NCBI GenBank assembly: GCA_037954325.1
Contig: JBBMNZ010000003.1
Coordinates: forward strand, 14,366,892-14,430,891
DNA: 64,000 nucleotides
Source of the DNA: Fistularia commersonii
Lineage: Eukaryota > Chordata > Actinopteri > Syngnathiformes > Fistulariidae
Reading direction: 5' to 3'
The notes under the pieces are model-generated. The model had not been told where the DNA came from. It searched no databases and saw only the letters and a program-made list of their open reading frames with translations. Each line of letters opens with the position of its first letter. The first letter of the stretch is position 1. Positions 12,352 to 24,585 of the stretch are shown one piece after another. The position numbers and the translations under genes were made by a program.

Positions 12352-12392
12352 ATATACAGCATGTGTTTATAATATAAACACATGCTGTATAT
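12352..12392. repeat. Near-perfect 41-bp palindrome (20-bp arms, 1-nt centre)
   Basis: Arm 12352-12371 (ATATACAGCATGTGTTTATA) is the exact reverse complement of 12373-12392, with a single A at 12372 between them. It lies in the inferred first intron of slc2a4rg, downstream of the CpG island. Confidence 0.97.
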
Positions 12393-12473
12393 AAACTTTG
12401 TATACTACAGAAAAGCTAGTTTATTCTACTTATAAAACGTATTAAACTGTATATTTATGTTCTGATCCAAAAG

Positions 12474-12524
<51 letters not shown>

Positions 12525-12532
12525 TATATATA
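12474..12532. repeat. (AC)n then (AT)n microsatellite
   Basis: AC dinucleotides with one CCC interruption, passing into TATATATA. Confidence 0.9.
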
Positions 12533-13064
12533 TTAATTTTTCCAGTTTCAAAGCACTAGATGTTGAAAATATGTATTCTAAATATGTATTCTAGTTTTTT
12601 ATTCTCATATCTTCTGCAGCTTCTCTAATTAATATAATGCAACATAATGGCAATATAATATGAATATTTTTACATTATTGTTAAGCAATGATTCTGGGTA
12701 CATTTATTTTGTCAAGATGTAAAGTTTAGACAATGCTGAAACTTTTGGCCTTTGATTTTTTTTCCACGTATTTGACAAAGTTTGTCAATCCATAAAGTAA
12801 TGATATTAGTAAAGGTCTGAAAACTAAATATTTAGCCAATGATGGAATTTCATTCATGGTGAGTTCATCTGTGTGTTAACCCAAATTATTTGACCCACAG
12901 CAAAGGGCAAGTTTCATCCTTTTACCATGGTGACTTTTTGGTAATGAAAATGTTGTAATTATCATCATTGCCAGGGGATGTGATGTAATCAATGAACGGT
13001 TGTACCCATCTGTTGTTTAATCCCCTTTTCAGTTTGCTACCGTTATCCATTTATACACGTGCAA
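12533..13064. other. Intronic AT-rich DNA, nothing recognised
   Basis: Part of the inferred long first intron of slc2a4rg. No exon, repeat family or RNA gene is seen. Confidence 0.4.
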
Positions 13065-13065
13065 G

Positions 13066-13117
13066 CACACACACACACCCACACACACACCCACACACAC
13101 ACCCACACACACACACA

Positions 13118-13175
<58 letters not shown>

Positions 13176-13178
13176 ACA
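13066..13178. repeat. (AC)n microsatellite with periodic CCC interruptions
   Basis: Roughly 110 bp of AC. In the first half, ACACACACCC occurs as a regular 10-bp unit, a minisatellite nested in the dinucleotide run. Confidence 0.95.
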
Positions 13179-14154
13179 CAGTAAATAGCATCGTAACATT
13201 ACTCAGATCTGTGTGAAAGCAAACATGAGACTGAATACAGCTGGCTGATAACACTTACTGTTTATTTATTGACTAGCATTGAACTGTGATATTGTATAAA
13301 GGTTCTTTAAATGCTGATAATTGTAATAATTGGTTTAAAACTTTGTTTGACGTGTTTAGGAAAACAACAACGTTTTGCTCCTGACACTTCTTTTGCAACT
13401 TTTTTGTCACTTCCTGCAACTATTTATAGATTTATATGGCTTGTAGCACTTCCTTCAATTTATCAGTTGTGTCTTGTCATTTTTGATTTATTGGTTTGCA
13501 AAGTTTCAGGTATTTTTTAAATTCAGCTATTGGTGCTACTTTAAGTTAATTTCTGTTCTGTTGTAATTTTTTGCGGCCAAAAAAGGGTAGGAAAATATGG
13601 TTGTATTCATTTAATTTCATATTGACCAACCTTATCCTAACCATAATGTTGTATGGGGCAGGGTCACAGTTACACCCTGTATCTTATCCATCAGACTGAA
13701 GATTAAAACTTGTCAACTCACATTTGGCTTGTAACTTTCCAATAATAATCCAAAACCTCTTCCAGGGGTTGGAAAAGTGTCCAAAGCATGGATGCGTTAG
13801 GATATACATCTTACACACATCACATCTATTACAGTGCAGAGTATTTTATATTAAAAGTAATGGAGGCCCAGAATTAAACTGAGAGGTACAACCGCAGAGG
13901 AAGTTTAACCCAGGGAAGAATGTCTTTCTGAAACTTTAAAAAGCTCAAAATATGAGCCAAAATAAGCATAGCTTGTTTTTTTCCACCCACTCAGATTGTG
14001 AACTTACTGTCTGACAAACAGATCTGTGTGCTCCGGTCTGAGCCGAGATCGGTCTTGTCAAATATATTAAAATGTATTCTAGAGAAAACACTGTAGATCC
14101 CTGATTATACTGTGAGTTTTTTCTGGAATAATGTTTCTGCTCTGTTGTTCCAGG
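13179..14154. other. Intronic DNA, nothing recognised
   Basis: AT-rich DNA without exon or clear repeat. It ends in the acceptor CTCTGTTGTTCCAG before the first coding exon of slc2a4rg. Confidence 0.4.
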
Positions 14155-14162
14155 TTTGAATT

Positions 14163-17100
14163 ATGTTGCCAAAGACCCGTCTTGGGAAGCGTTCTCCCCT
14201 GGGGGCGCTGCTGTGCGCCACACCGGAACCACGCACAGACCAGGAGACCAGAATCGCCATGGGAACAGCTGGAGTGATACACTTTGCTAGCAGGGTCAAA
14301 GGTCATCGTGGGCTAAAGGTCAGAAATGTTAATTGATAAAGAGAGTAGGTCAGATGATAGGATTCAAATAGTAAGATAGTCATTGGATTGCAAAGAGACC
14401 TGTTTATTTTTAGTTCATTTGTCATTCCCTTTGTTATTTCCCAGCATTGCTTTGATGTTGTCTTTACTAAGTTAAATTTAAACGAGAAAACTAGTCGACC
14501 TGTCTAGATGAAATAAACTCCTCAAGAGGTATTGATGTTGCAACTGTTGGGTTTAGATGTACAACTATTTTAGGAGTTCAGAACGACAGAACTACACATT
14601 AAGTTCGTAACATCAGAATTGAGGGGAAAACTTGCTGGAAGCTTTGTGCTCATTGTTTTTTGGCTATCTGGAACTCTCTACCACTGTTGAACAACATTGT
14701 ATGTGTGTGTCTTTTCTTTTCCAGTGTGAGTCTACATGCCTTATGGATAAGTTGGACCTCACATCAGGTCCAGGTTCCCTTTGGATCCCGTCCTCGCCCC
14801 CAGTCAGCAGCAGATCTGCCTCTTCATACATCGATGTCCCTGGGAGGTTCGACATGTTGTCATAAGTCTGTGTTTTTTTTAAGTTGTTAGTCCCGCCTTT
14901 TCTAGTCTAACAACTTTTGATCTCCAGGCGGACAAACACGGATGAGGTTGACATGGACCAGATGATGGCAGCCATGGTGCTCAGCAGCTTATCCTGTAGC
15001 CCCCTGCTACAAAGCCCTGCACAGCCAGACCCTACAGGTAGGACAGAAAGGCGGAATAACAAGCACACAAGTGAACACCTAAAGAAACAGTAATCTGAAG
15101 ATTTGTGATGAATTATCAGCCACAAGAAAATCAAATTATAAAAAAGAAAAATTCATTCTAAGCAAGAGAAGTAACATTAAATGCCATCATGCAAATTTCA
15201 GTGCCACTTGTGGACTGTGGTGGCAGTGAGCTCTCTGACAGCGGCAGCAGTGGCTACTGGAGCATCGGCCATTGCAATCAGAGCCCCGCCCCCTCTCCAC
15301 CGAGGGCGGAGCCCGATACTAGCCCGACCTCACCCCCTGAAGAGGTGTTGGACATGGAACTCGAACAGGTGCTGTTTGATGAACCTGCACCACGGCGACG
15401 AAGGGTGAGCAGGTTGGACGGCGTCAGGGGTGGATTGTAAAGATGCAAGTTTGTTGTCTGACGTTCCCCTTTTCCCCACAGAACTCGGGGAAGGTGGCGT
15501 TCAGGTGTCTGTGGCCGAACTGCGAAAAGGTGCTGATATCGGTGGTGGGAATCAAACGTCACATTCGGACAACACACCTGAGGTGAGACTCACCTGTATA
15601 TCAGGGGAATTATCAAACCTACAAAACAAATCTAAATGTACTTCTCAGTGCATTGAATCATTTTGACCTTTCACCTAAATTTGTTTTCTTAAGCCTCTAA
15701 GTATAAATGAAATTCATGAAGGAAGTCATCTGCACATCCTGACTCTTAAAGACGCTTGATGCTGGTTTAATCCGTTGTTCAATTTTGTTGCTAATGTCTC
15801 TCCAACATCCGTCTTAGGCTTAAAGGCTATCTGATATATTGCCTTTGTGACGTAAACACACGTTTGACTTACGGTACTGTAATGGCACCATTTTCCACCT
15901 CCCTCGGTCCCCTCACAGCCGCGGTGGTGAGCACGAGCGCTGCTCTCGCAGCGAGGAGGACTTTTACTACACGGAGATCAAACAGCGGGACCAGCAGCCG
16001 CCGTCCCCTCCACTCCCCTCCTCCCCGACCTCTCCTTCCCCACATCCCCTGAGCTGCTCTGCCCCGCCGACTGGCAGTTTCTGGCAGGTCCAATCAGAGC
16101 ACTCCTATCAGGTGAGGGTGTAAAAGTGAATTGTGAAATTGAAATTCCATGTAATAACACAAAAAATACAACCTCCTTATTTTCATTGCAAAGGCAAATG
16201 AATGGTGTGGAGTTTCAGGAATTTCAGTCCATCAGAGGGACAGCTCAGTTAGATGTTTTGGAAAGAAGTTCAGAGAAGCAAGACTGAGATGGTTGGGTCA
16301 TGTACAGAGGAGGTATCGTGAATATATTGGTAGACAGATGCTGGAATTAGAGCAAGCAGGCAGTAGGTCTAGAGGAAGACCAAAGAGAAGATTTATGGAC
16401 GTAGCGAGAGAGGATATGAAGTTAGCTGTTGTAGGAGAGGAGGATACAGAGAATAGGGTTAGATTGAGAAGGTTGATTCGCTGTGGCGACCCCTGAAGGG
16501 AAAAGCTGAAAGGAAAAGAAGAAGGGGTTCACATAAATAACAGGTTTGCATTAGACTTTGTAAGAAATGTTTGTAAATAGGTAGTGAGTGTATAACAATG
16601 CATCCTAAGATACTCACTTACACCTTTTTTTTCTTGGTCCGTTATATTGTAGCTTGCATAGTTGCAACTTCAACTATTACAGTATGTATAATGTAATTTT
16701 GCCTTTTGACAGCTTTATACATGCCTATTTTTATGACATGTTGACTACGAATTTGTAATTGGTACCTTGTGTCTTGGCTTACAATGGATAAAATTTTTCA
16801 TGCCTCAGGTGGTTATTCTTAAAAGTCAGGTTTAGTGAAGCAACTATTAACACCTTTAAAACATCGGAACTTGCATGATTAACTATTAATTGACTGATCT
16901 TAACTGTTTTAAAAAATCAGAGTGGTCCATGACTAGATGCAAGTAAATCACATTTTGAATGTGTCCACTACTGCTTCTGATGGGATGCAACAGGCTTTTT
17001 TACAAAGTTTGGCTTTGTGCACTGACTCCTTAAATCAGGGATGTTAAAGTCAAATACACAGAGGGCCAAAAAAACAAATTGTTAATGAAATAATTAAATA

Positions 17101-19165
17101 AATAATAATAATTTTTAAACAAAATACAATAAATTAAAATACAAAAATCTATGGCATACAGACAAAACAGTACTTTCTTCAAAGAAAAATCACATATCTT
17201 GGAGAAAAAAAATGTAAAAATTTAACTGACTTAAGGACTAAAAATAGTTCACGCTCTGTGATGATCACTTTTCTGAGGCTGAGCTTGATATTTGGTGGTG
17301 TCTCATCTTTTGTACAAGTTCATCAGTGTTCGGGGTCAGGCTCTAAGATGAGGAAATCCTCAGGATTGAGTGAAGGTGCTTATCACTAAGATGGCTCCTG
17401 TGTGATGTTTTGTTCAGCTTCATCAAAAAGAACAGTTGTTCACACAGGTATGTGCTGCCAAACATAGAGAGCATCCGAGCAGCTTGGATGCGCAGCTGGG
17501 GCATTGTGTCGGGGATGAAACGTGCAAACTCAGCAGCACCCACTCTCTCATATTTTTCCTTCAGTGTATCATTGCACTGGAGCTCAATCAACTCCATTTG
17601 TAGGTTTGATGGTGCGCTTTCCAAGTCAACTGCAAAAGGATTGCAAAGCAGTGCAAACCTGCTTTTTTGGGCTTTAAAGTCAGAAAATCGGCGTCGGAAG
17701 TTGACGGCAAGCATGTTGAGTTTATCGGCAAACTGTCCACTTGGGAACACAGCGGTAGAGAGCTTCTCTTTCATGGTCTGGCAGCTGGGAAAGTGGCTCA
17801 AGTTTTCTATCCGTATCTGCAGCCAAATTTTCTCCACATAAAAGACACACAGGTTTGCGTTTTACCTCCGTGAGCATGTACTCTGCCTCCCACCTGCCTT
17901 GAAATCCCCTGTTCTCAGCATCCACCTTTGGTTAGCCATTTTTGGGGCGGAAGTAGCTGAAATTTTACATCTGCTCTGACTGATGATGAAGAATGAAACC
18001 AAAGCGGGCTCGCTGCGCTGCAGTGAGTTCGCAGGGTACCGTTGCGTTCCGGGGAATGTAGTATTGGTGCGTTTAAAACTCCAGCAAGCGGCTGCGGCCC
18101 TGTTCTAATAATAATCAATTTCATCCCAGGGGCCAGAGATAATTTGTTCACGGGCTGGATCCTGCCGTGGGCCTTGACTTTGACATATGCTCCTTCAAAT
18201 TGTCTTAGGCTCCGCCCCCCAGCCACCTGGAGGCCCACTGTCACTCGATGGCCCCACCTCCCACCTGCCACAGACAGGTGAGACCTGAATCATCCCTTAC
18301 TTGCAAGCAGATGTTTTCAAACTTTAAAAAAACATCCACTTTAACATCTTACGCAGTAAAAGTAAACCCTGAGTGCAAATAGTCAGACAAACCCCGAGCC
18401 TCTGAGGGAGGATTTGGCTTCATTTTAATGTTTTCCTCTGAACAGCAGCCTTTTGTTCACTTCCTGTTCAAACTGGTTTCCCTCTCGGGGCGGTTGGCCC
18501 AGTTCACCCCCTGCTGGCTGACGACCGTTACTGCGTGCATGTTTGCCTGCTGCTGAAACTTAAGTCCCATTCTCTTCTTCTCCTTGTCCTCCTCCCACTC
18601 CCCTTTCTCAGATGTTCCGGGTGCGCTCAGTCAGCGTGGGAGAGCAGTGGCTTCAGAACCAGAGTGCCCCCTGCCGGTCAGTGTGCACTCTAGTGCCATG
18701 TTTCTGTGTGTGTGTGTGTGATCAGGAGATAAGTTGTAGCTTGGTATGATTCAATCTCACAGTATTTATTGATTTCAATCTTCCACTGGGCAGCTCACCT
18801 GTGGTTTTTACAGCTAAAAAGCAATGTCCAACACAAACCGACCTCAGAGGGCTCAGTGGAAATTCAATCAGTGAGGCCTTTGTGTTTATCTAAGGCTAAA
18901 AGATGTCAAGCTCAGCAAGGCAAAAACATTGGATGTGTAGATTTAATGTGGAGGCAATGTTCAGAGGTCAATATGAAGTTATCGAATTGAAAATAAAAAT
19001 CAAATTAAATTAAATGACGTCAAAGACACTGACGGGGCGTCTTTGTGCGTCAGGAGGATTCGTGGTGACGCCAAGAAATGCCGTAAAGTCTATGGCATCG
19101 AGCAACGGGACCAGTGGTGCACAGCATGCCGTTGGAAGAAAGCCTGCCAGCGCTTCCTGGACTGA
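14163..19165 (+). CDS. slc2a4rg: SLC2A4RG / GLUT4 enhancer factor-like zinc finger (9 coding exons, 376 aa)
   Basis: Coding exons: 14163-14318, 14725-14846, 14928-15037, 15202-15404, 15482-15582, 15919-16111, 18209-18277, 18612-18676, 19054-19165; every phase fits. Diagnostic blocks of the SLC2A4RG/ZNF395/ZNF704 family in order: N-terminal RLGKRSPLGA; DEVDMDQMMAAMVLSSLSCS; LFDEPAPRRRRNS; one C2H2 finger (CLWPNCEKVLIS, HIRTTH); EEDFYYTEIK; FWQVQSEHSYQ; and the C-terminal C-clamp (KKCRKVYGIEQRDQWC, then C-x2-C spacing) ending QRFLD. Family members are nuclear DNA-binding regulators, known for the SLC2A4 and huntingtin promoters. The protein is shorter than ZNF395, and I do not see the N-terminal GxxVYVWYGG block. 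Position next to the LIME1-like gene favours slc2a4rg over its paralogues. One intron (16112-18208) is swollen by an RTE 3' end and a hAT element. Confidence 0.88.
16200..16535 (+). mobile_element. RTE-type LINE 3' end
   Basis: The C-terminal end of an RTE polyprotein in sense orientation in an slc2a4rg intron: WVMYRGG-like start, then RSRGRPKRRFMDVAREDMK and RLIRCGDP just before the stop at 16494-16496. After the stop come GGGAAAAGCTGAAAGG and a short AGAAGAAG tail. It is 5'-truncated, as is usual for LINE insertions, and probably belongs to the same clade as the fragment at 1-1330. Confidence 0.8.
17036..18191 (-). mobile_element. Internally deleted hAT DNA transposon
   Basis: Left end CAGGGATGTTAAAGTCAAAT at 17036 and right end TTGACTTTGACAT with its flank, finishing near 18191, are diverged terminal inverted repeats. 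Flanks CCTTAAAT (17028-17035) and CCTTCAAA (18192-18199) match 6 of 8 as a decayed 8-bp target duplication, as expected for hAT. On the minus strand a BED-type N-terminus (about 17925-17845, with CLLCGE) is fused out of frame to the hAT dimerisation region (about 17830-17343; FADKLNMLAVNFRRRF, MELIELQCNDTL, LCEQLFFLMKLNKTSHRSHL). The middle of the transposase is gone, so the copy cannot mobilise itself. It resembles the GTF2IRD2/ZBED-type transposases common in teleosts. Confidence 0.8.
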
Positions 19166-20427
19166 AGACGGGATGACAAGGGTGATGGGCTCGATGTTTT
19201 GTACCACAACATCTTTTATACTCTTTTCTACATTCGCTAGAATTGCCTTTATTACTTTGTATGTGTATTTTGTACTTAAATGTCGTCGGTGCTTTTTTTT
19301 CAAGTGAACAAACTGGGGCAGCTACCATGTGACCTTTTACCTTGATATATCCAGCCAAGATCCCCTCAGGTGCTCTTATCAAAACCAGTGTCCAGGGCTT
19401 CTATTACCATAGAAACGTCCTATCGACCAGTGGGTCAGAGAATCCCCCGTCATAGTTCTGTTGAACTAGATCTTGCTACATGAAATGATGTTCGATTGAC
19501 TTGGGAGAAAACTTGGGAGTTCCAGATCCAGTCATAAAATCATTTTTAATGTTACGTAACCTTGTAAATTGGTTAATTAATTTATTTATACTTATTAATC
19601 CCTTGGAAATTCCTTCTCTGCATTTAACTCATCATGGATGAACCATGTGCCATTTGAATGTTGAAAGATGGTCAAATCTCACATCGACATGCCGTAATTG
19701 CAAGTACCACTACAGCACAGGACGGGGGAGGGGGATCATCTGAAAACCAACAGGTTACAGGAACGTTATGTTAGGGTTGCCTAACAGCCCCGGCCTGCAC
19801 TGTGACGACGCAACCTTGTAAACGCAGGGATTGTGCAACAGACAGATGAAACACCATCCCTGAAAATGAAGATCATGTTAAACCAACAAGTTGCCAAATG
19901 TTATATGAAGTAGAAATGTTGTAACATTGTCCGGGCGGTTGGTTTTTGCTTTAAAACAATCCAACATCTACATTGGGATCTAGATTGCACCATTGCCATT
20001 GACCACTTTCAGCCAAACATTAATGTTGTACACGTAACCCAGTTGGACGTTTTGAATGAGGTATGGTCGGGGGGGTCCGAGTACTTAGTCAGTGGAGCTG
20101 AAAAAATCCTAGAAGCTCTTTAAGCAAATGAAGTGATCAGTTCACTTTTTGAAACTGATCTGACCTTTATATGGTCGTCATTCAGCATTCAGCATCTTTG
20201 CTTTTCCTGATTTTGTTGATTTTAAGCGATCTTCCTAAATGTTTTCTGTAAAGTTTTTTTTTTTTTAATTCAAATTCACACAATCAGATACAAACTGAAA
20301 ATGTACAATGATTAGGAAATAAATTTTATATTTATCATTTATTAGGATGTTCATAAAAAATGACAAAAAAGGGAATTAAGTTTTAGATTTGTGATTTCGA
20401 GGTTAGTCAATCTTTGTATAAATATCC
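19166..20427. other. slc2a4rg 3' flank and intergenic DNA
   Basis: Likely includes the 3' untranslated region of slc2a4rg. The part about 19570-19870 resembles a worn SINE-like repeat ('catttaactcatcatggatg', 'ccaacaggttacaggaacg'), the same phrase family as 8158-8345. No gene seen. Confidence 0.4.
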
Positions 20428-20690
20428 ATCCATTATCTACCGTTTATCCTATACTTAGGGCTGTGGGAGATGCGGGAGCCTATCCCAGTTGTCATTGGGC
20501 GAGAGGCAGGGTACACCCTGGACCGATAGCCGGTCATTCGCGTTAATTGCGTTAACTGCAAATCGCAATTTACCTTATGCATGTTTTTTGAACTGTGGTA
20601 GGAAACCCAGAGAAAACCCATGCAGACAGTGAGAACATGCAAACTCCACACAGAAAGGCTCCCCATGGGAATGTTACCAGGGTCCTTCCT
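20428..20690 (-). mobile_element. SINE with L2-like tail (minus strand)
   Basis: Reads in the order typical of the reverse complement of this teleost repeat: 'ccatccattatctaccgttt', 'gggagcctatcccagttgtc', 'gggtacaccctggaccga', then 'ggaaacccagagaaaaccca' and 'aacatgcaaactccacacag'. Better preserved than most copies here. Confidence 0.75.
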
Positions 20691-20849
20691 GCATCTTCAT
20701 TGCTGCGAAAGAAACTGACCAGTTTCTGTATGGCATTAAAAGCTTGTTGCATACACCTGTGGGTGCCTTCCTCAGCTACCTTAGCATGAAGTTGTAGCCT
20801 TTAGCCAAGAGCAGATGTCATCAGGTGGTGTACAACCTTCACAGGGTGT

Positions 20850-21800
20850 TTCCGCCCTCAACCACAACACCCTCCATTTGGTGGGCTGGCAGTTAGTGGC
20901 CAGCTCACTGCCCATCCTCCTCCGGCATTCCTCCTTTTACTCCATATCCAACACGAGGCACATTCTGCCTCATCCCCCATCCTACGAGCAGCTTGCTTTT
21001 TGCTTCGCTCGTCCAGACCTAGAGCAGAAAGTAAATGCCGTGCCGACTTAGCCGGGAAGCCCCTGCACCCTATCTCCACGAGGAACAGCCACGCCTGCCA
21101 GCATTTGTATCTGCAGTCCTGGACTGGATGTTGGTACCTCAAGGCCTTCCTTTCACAGGCTTCCTCACAACCCTCCTCCCATGGCACAGTGAGCTCAACC
21201 AGAATTATCTTCTAGTCTTTGGTTGACCGTAGCCCGATGTCTGAGTGGAGGGTTGTTTGGACTTCGAGAAACTGCAGCCTCCTCCTAAGATCGACGTTTA
21301 TCTCCCTGGAGCTCGCAGTTTGAAGGATGCTAGGCTTTTTCCTTTTTGCACTAAGGACAGGCCTTGCTTCTTCCTTATGGAAGGCGATTGCTTTCTCAGA
21401 GGCTGTATCAGTTTGCCTCTTCCTGCCTCTCTCCCGCTCTATGGTGTCAGCCAATGAGTGGAGAATTTTATCATGGCGCCATCCATACTGCCCCTGGGTT
21501 AAAGCTGTTTTACACCCAGACCGCATGTACACCAGTGCCCCTTTCTGGCTGCAGAGCTTAAAAATTGGATCTTCTCTTAGCCCCTAAATGTGCAGATGTG
21601 ATGGCGAAGGAAGAGTGTCATAGACGGACCTTATGAGGAAAGAGATACAGTAAGGTTCTAGTTGCCACTGGTCTCTCCACGTGACCTTGTGCCCAGGCAA
21701 AACCCATTTTGTTCAGGCCCTCTGGGAACCTTGTTCCACTGCCCTGGCTAGCCGTTTCTCCTCGTCCCTGCTCCATACCTCCGCCAGCACAATACTTCAT
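20850..21800 (-). mobile_element. LINE C-terminal fragment with zinc knuckle and PD-(D/E)xK-like endonuclease
   Basis: On the minus strand, across stops and frame shifts, I read a cysteine/histidine-rich knuckle (about 21570-21500) followed by YGWRHDKILHSLADTIE, then VELTVPWEEGCEEACERKAL, then VEIGCRGFPAKSARHLLSAL. This order (zinc knuckle, RHD, PD..E-V-like core) is that of non-LTR elements with a restriction-enzyme-like endonuclease at the C-terminus. The clade is uncertain. The copy is degenerate. Confidence 0.55.
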
Positions 21801-22846
21801 CTGCCCCTTGCATCTCCCCAGGTTTGAAAATCTTATACCTTTTATAGGAATTGATCATTTTGTGATGTGAAAAAATACAATTTTCACATTATAAAATGTG
21901 GTAAATAGATTTGTCAATATCAGATAAAAGTACGTCACTTCAATGTTTTTACGCTTGCTAGCATCAGGCTTCCATAACCCCTCCGACATATTTACCATCT
22001 ATAAAATCAATGTTTGGCTCTTCCCTCGGACAAACTGTCGGTCTGTAATGTCTGTCACGTTGTGTTCAAATGCAGCTTTAATGTGTGTATCACCGCCGGT
22101 CGAAAGTCTTACCTGCTTGCGATGACACTAAAGATACTTTGAAGCCATCAGTTGCTTACTTGCCACACCTGTCCTGAGTATTTGAATGCCTCACCGTGTT
22201 TTACCTCCATCAGCCTTCTCTAAATCCACTTCATGAAGACTTGGGGATTTGTTTGAAAAACCGAAGCCATTTAATTCCAGGCGTCGCCATGGAAACCACA
22301 TGCAGTATGTCGACCATCAGTCGTTATGTCTTCTGTACATAGTTCTGCTTTAACCCTCAGATTCATGATGCTTAATATCTAGAACTCATGTCTCCATGCA
22401 GTAGAACATGTATTTTCTGTTGTTACTGAAATGTCCATTTTTTTTTTTTAAAGATGCACTTCTTTTATACAAAATGTGAAATTCATAATAAATTCGAAAG
22501 CGGAACTCTTAAAAAACCGTTCTCTGTTCAAGGTGTCATTTATTCTTTTTCTGAATCAGGTGGAAACTTCCAGAAATTTGATGAAAGGGATAAACAGAAC
22601 TTTCATTTTAGTCATACTAAGATCAAATTTCTAATGATTTTGCTGGGACTCAAAGGTCATTTCAGGCAGATATTTGCAGCAGATTCTGGAAAAATTTCTA
22701 AAAACTTTTTTAAAATCCAAGTACCCTAAAAAGTTTTCAATGATCTGCTTAACCCCTGATGAGTAGATATACTGCATAACATCTAGATATACGAAAGGCT
22801 AAATCACATCATATTTGAAGAATTGTCATGTGTTTAAATAACATTT
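21801..22846. other. Intergenic DNA between convergent genes
   Basis: No exon or clear repeat seen. A poly-T run at 22439-22449. The open frame at 22454-22729 has AT-rich composition and no motif. Confidence 0.4.
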
Positions 22847-22852
22847 TTTATT
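22847..22852 (-). terminator. gtf2a2: Candidate poly(A) signal of gtf2a2
   Basis: AATAAA on the minus strand about 205 nt past the gtf2a2 stop codon, the nearest such hexamer in the downstream flank. Use is inferred. Confidence 0.5.
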
Positions 22853-23055
22853 AAAGATCATCCAGCTCAGTAATGACAACAAAAGAAACAAACCTCATGT
22901 AAACTGAGTAAAAAACAAAGCAAAATTGCTGCAGAGTCCAGTGACAAACATCTATGCCCCTTTCATGCACACACGCACGCACACTCACGCACTCAGCTGG
23001 GAGTCTGCAGTAATAAATTATATGTACAGTCTGGGTCTGTGTGACATCGGAGGCA

Positions 23056-24585
23056 TCACTCAGTGGCGTTGTTACCAGAATCTACAGAGAGAGGTGGAGG
23101 AGGAAGGGGAGTGATGGATAACAAAATTAAAGCAGTCATGAAAACTGTTTGAATTATACTGATGTCAAATGTCTGACGGTGAAATTGTGTGATGATTTTT
23201 CTTTAAAGCAAAGATCAAATTAATTTCATGTCTATTAAGTGATAGACATCTCTATACATTAAACGGTGATTCCGAATGTCTCCACAGTCAGTTTTAATCC
23301 AGTTAGTGACAGTGTGTTTGAGTGTCTATTTAAAGTTTGGTGACGCTGTGGTCAACTCACTCTTTCCGTCACAGGCAACGATCTTGACCTTGTCTACCTT
23401 CACCAGGTCGGTAACCTCCCTGAACTCCACATCGTTGAGAACAAACGTCCAGACATTGTCGCAGAATCGATAGGTGTTCAGAGAACCCTGTGGAAGGACA
23501 ATCGTGCAGGTCACTATATACATTTTTTTTTTTTTTACTGATGACAAATCAATTTTTTACACCCTGACATCAATACCGACGGGTCCCTGAGACCAGAATC
23601 TGATGGGGCTATTGAGACTTTAGCACAGCTGAAAACCGCTAGTCACCAAACAGCTATCTGTTAAAACAGTCCTATTCTAGGTGTTGCACCTTTATAACAG
23701 ATCACCTCCATTCTTCTTGACCTAATCACAAACACAGAGTCCAGGAGTAGACCAGGGGTCGGCAACCTTTAACACCCAAAGAGCCATTTGGACCCGGTTT
23801 CCATGAAAAAGAAAACACTGGGAGCCGATATCACTTTTTGACGTCTAAAATAAAGGTACCACTGTAAAATTGCTTTTTATTACCTTTTCACTTTGTACAA
23901 ACAAGTATGTAGGGTGTTGATTATGAAATCTGCTAAGTGCTACAGAGAAAATAACATTTTATTTATGTAATGAACACATTTTGAGCTTTGGGCTTTCAGA
24001 GCATGAAGCGGAGCCTTGACCTGAATTTTAAAAATAAACTGGCTTCCACAAGTGTGACGTTTATTTTGAGCGTCGCAAAATAATAAATATAATTTTATTC
24101 TAATATTTAAAGATCGCTAATCTTTCAATTTAGGACTAAAATTTAAAAAAGGGACTAACGCTTATAAACACACTTCAATTAAATACTTAGAATTTATTTT
24201 CCCGAGCCGCTCGGAGCCACAACGTAAGGATGAAAGAGCCGCAGGTTACCGACCCCTGGTCAAGACAGTGACCGTCATTGTATTTTTATAGCACCATCTA
24301 GTGGTCAATGGTTTAAGTTCCATCAAAACTGGTGGAAATGCACATGACCTCCAGAATCTCTTTATACATCAAAGTTTGCATCAAGTGTCAATCACTGCCC
24401 TGAGATATCAAGGCCATAGGCCTATGGACTCACCTTGAAGTTGACCCTATTGCGGACTCGGTTGGCGAGTGCTGTGTTGATGGCTTTATCGAACTGTAGA
24501 AGGACCTGGAGAGCCAGCTGAGGGGTAATCTGCTGGGTCTGAGTGCGTCCACGCGCGCGCGCGCGCGCACGCACACACACACACA

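Noticed and set aside
12352..12392. miRNA precursor
   Set aside because: The stem is perfect with a 1-nt centre; a precursor needs a longer loop and imperfect pairing.
14079..14306. Minus-strand open frames over the first slc2a4rg exon
   Set aside because: Antisense shadows of the exon 14163-14318.
17343..17925. A host ZBED/GTF2IRD2-type gene
   Set aside because: Frame broken, middle missing, bounded by hAT terminal repeats and a decayed 8-bp duplication; a transposon remnant.
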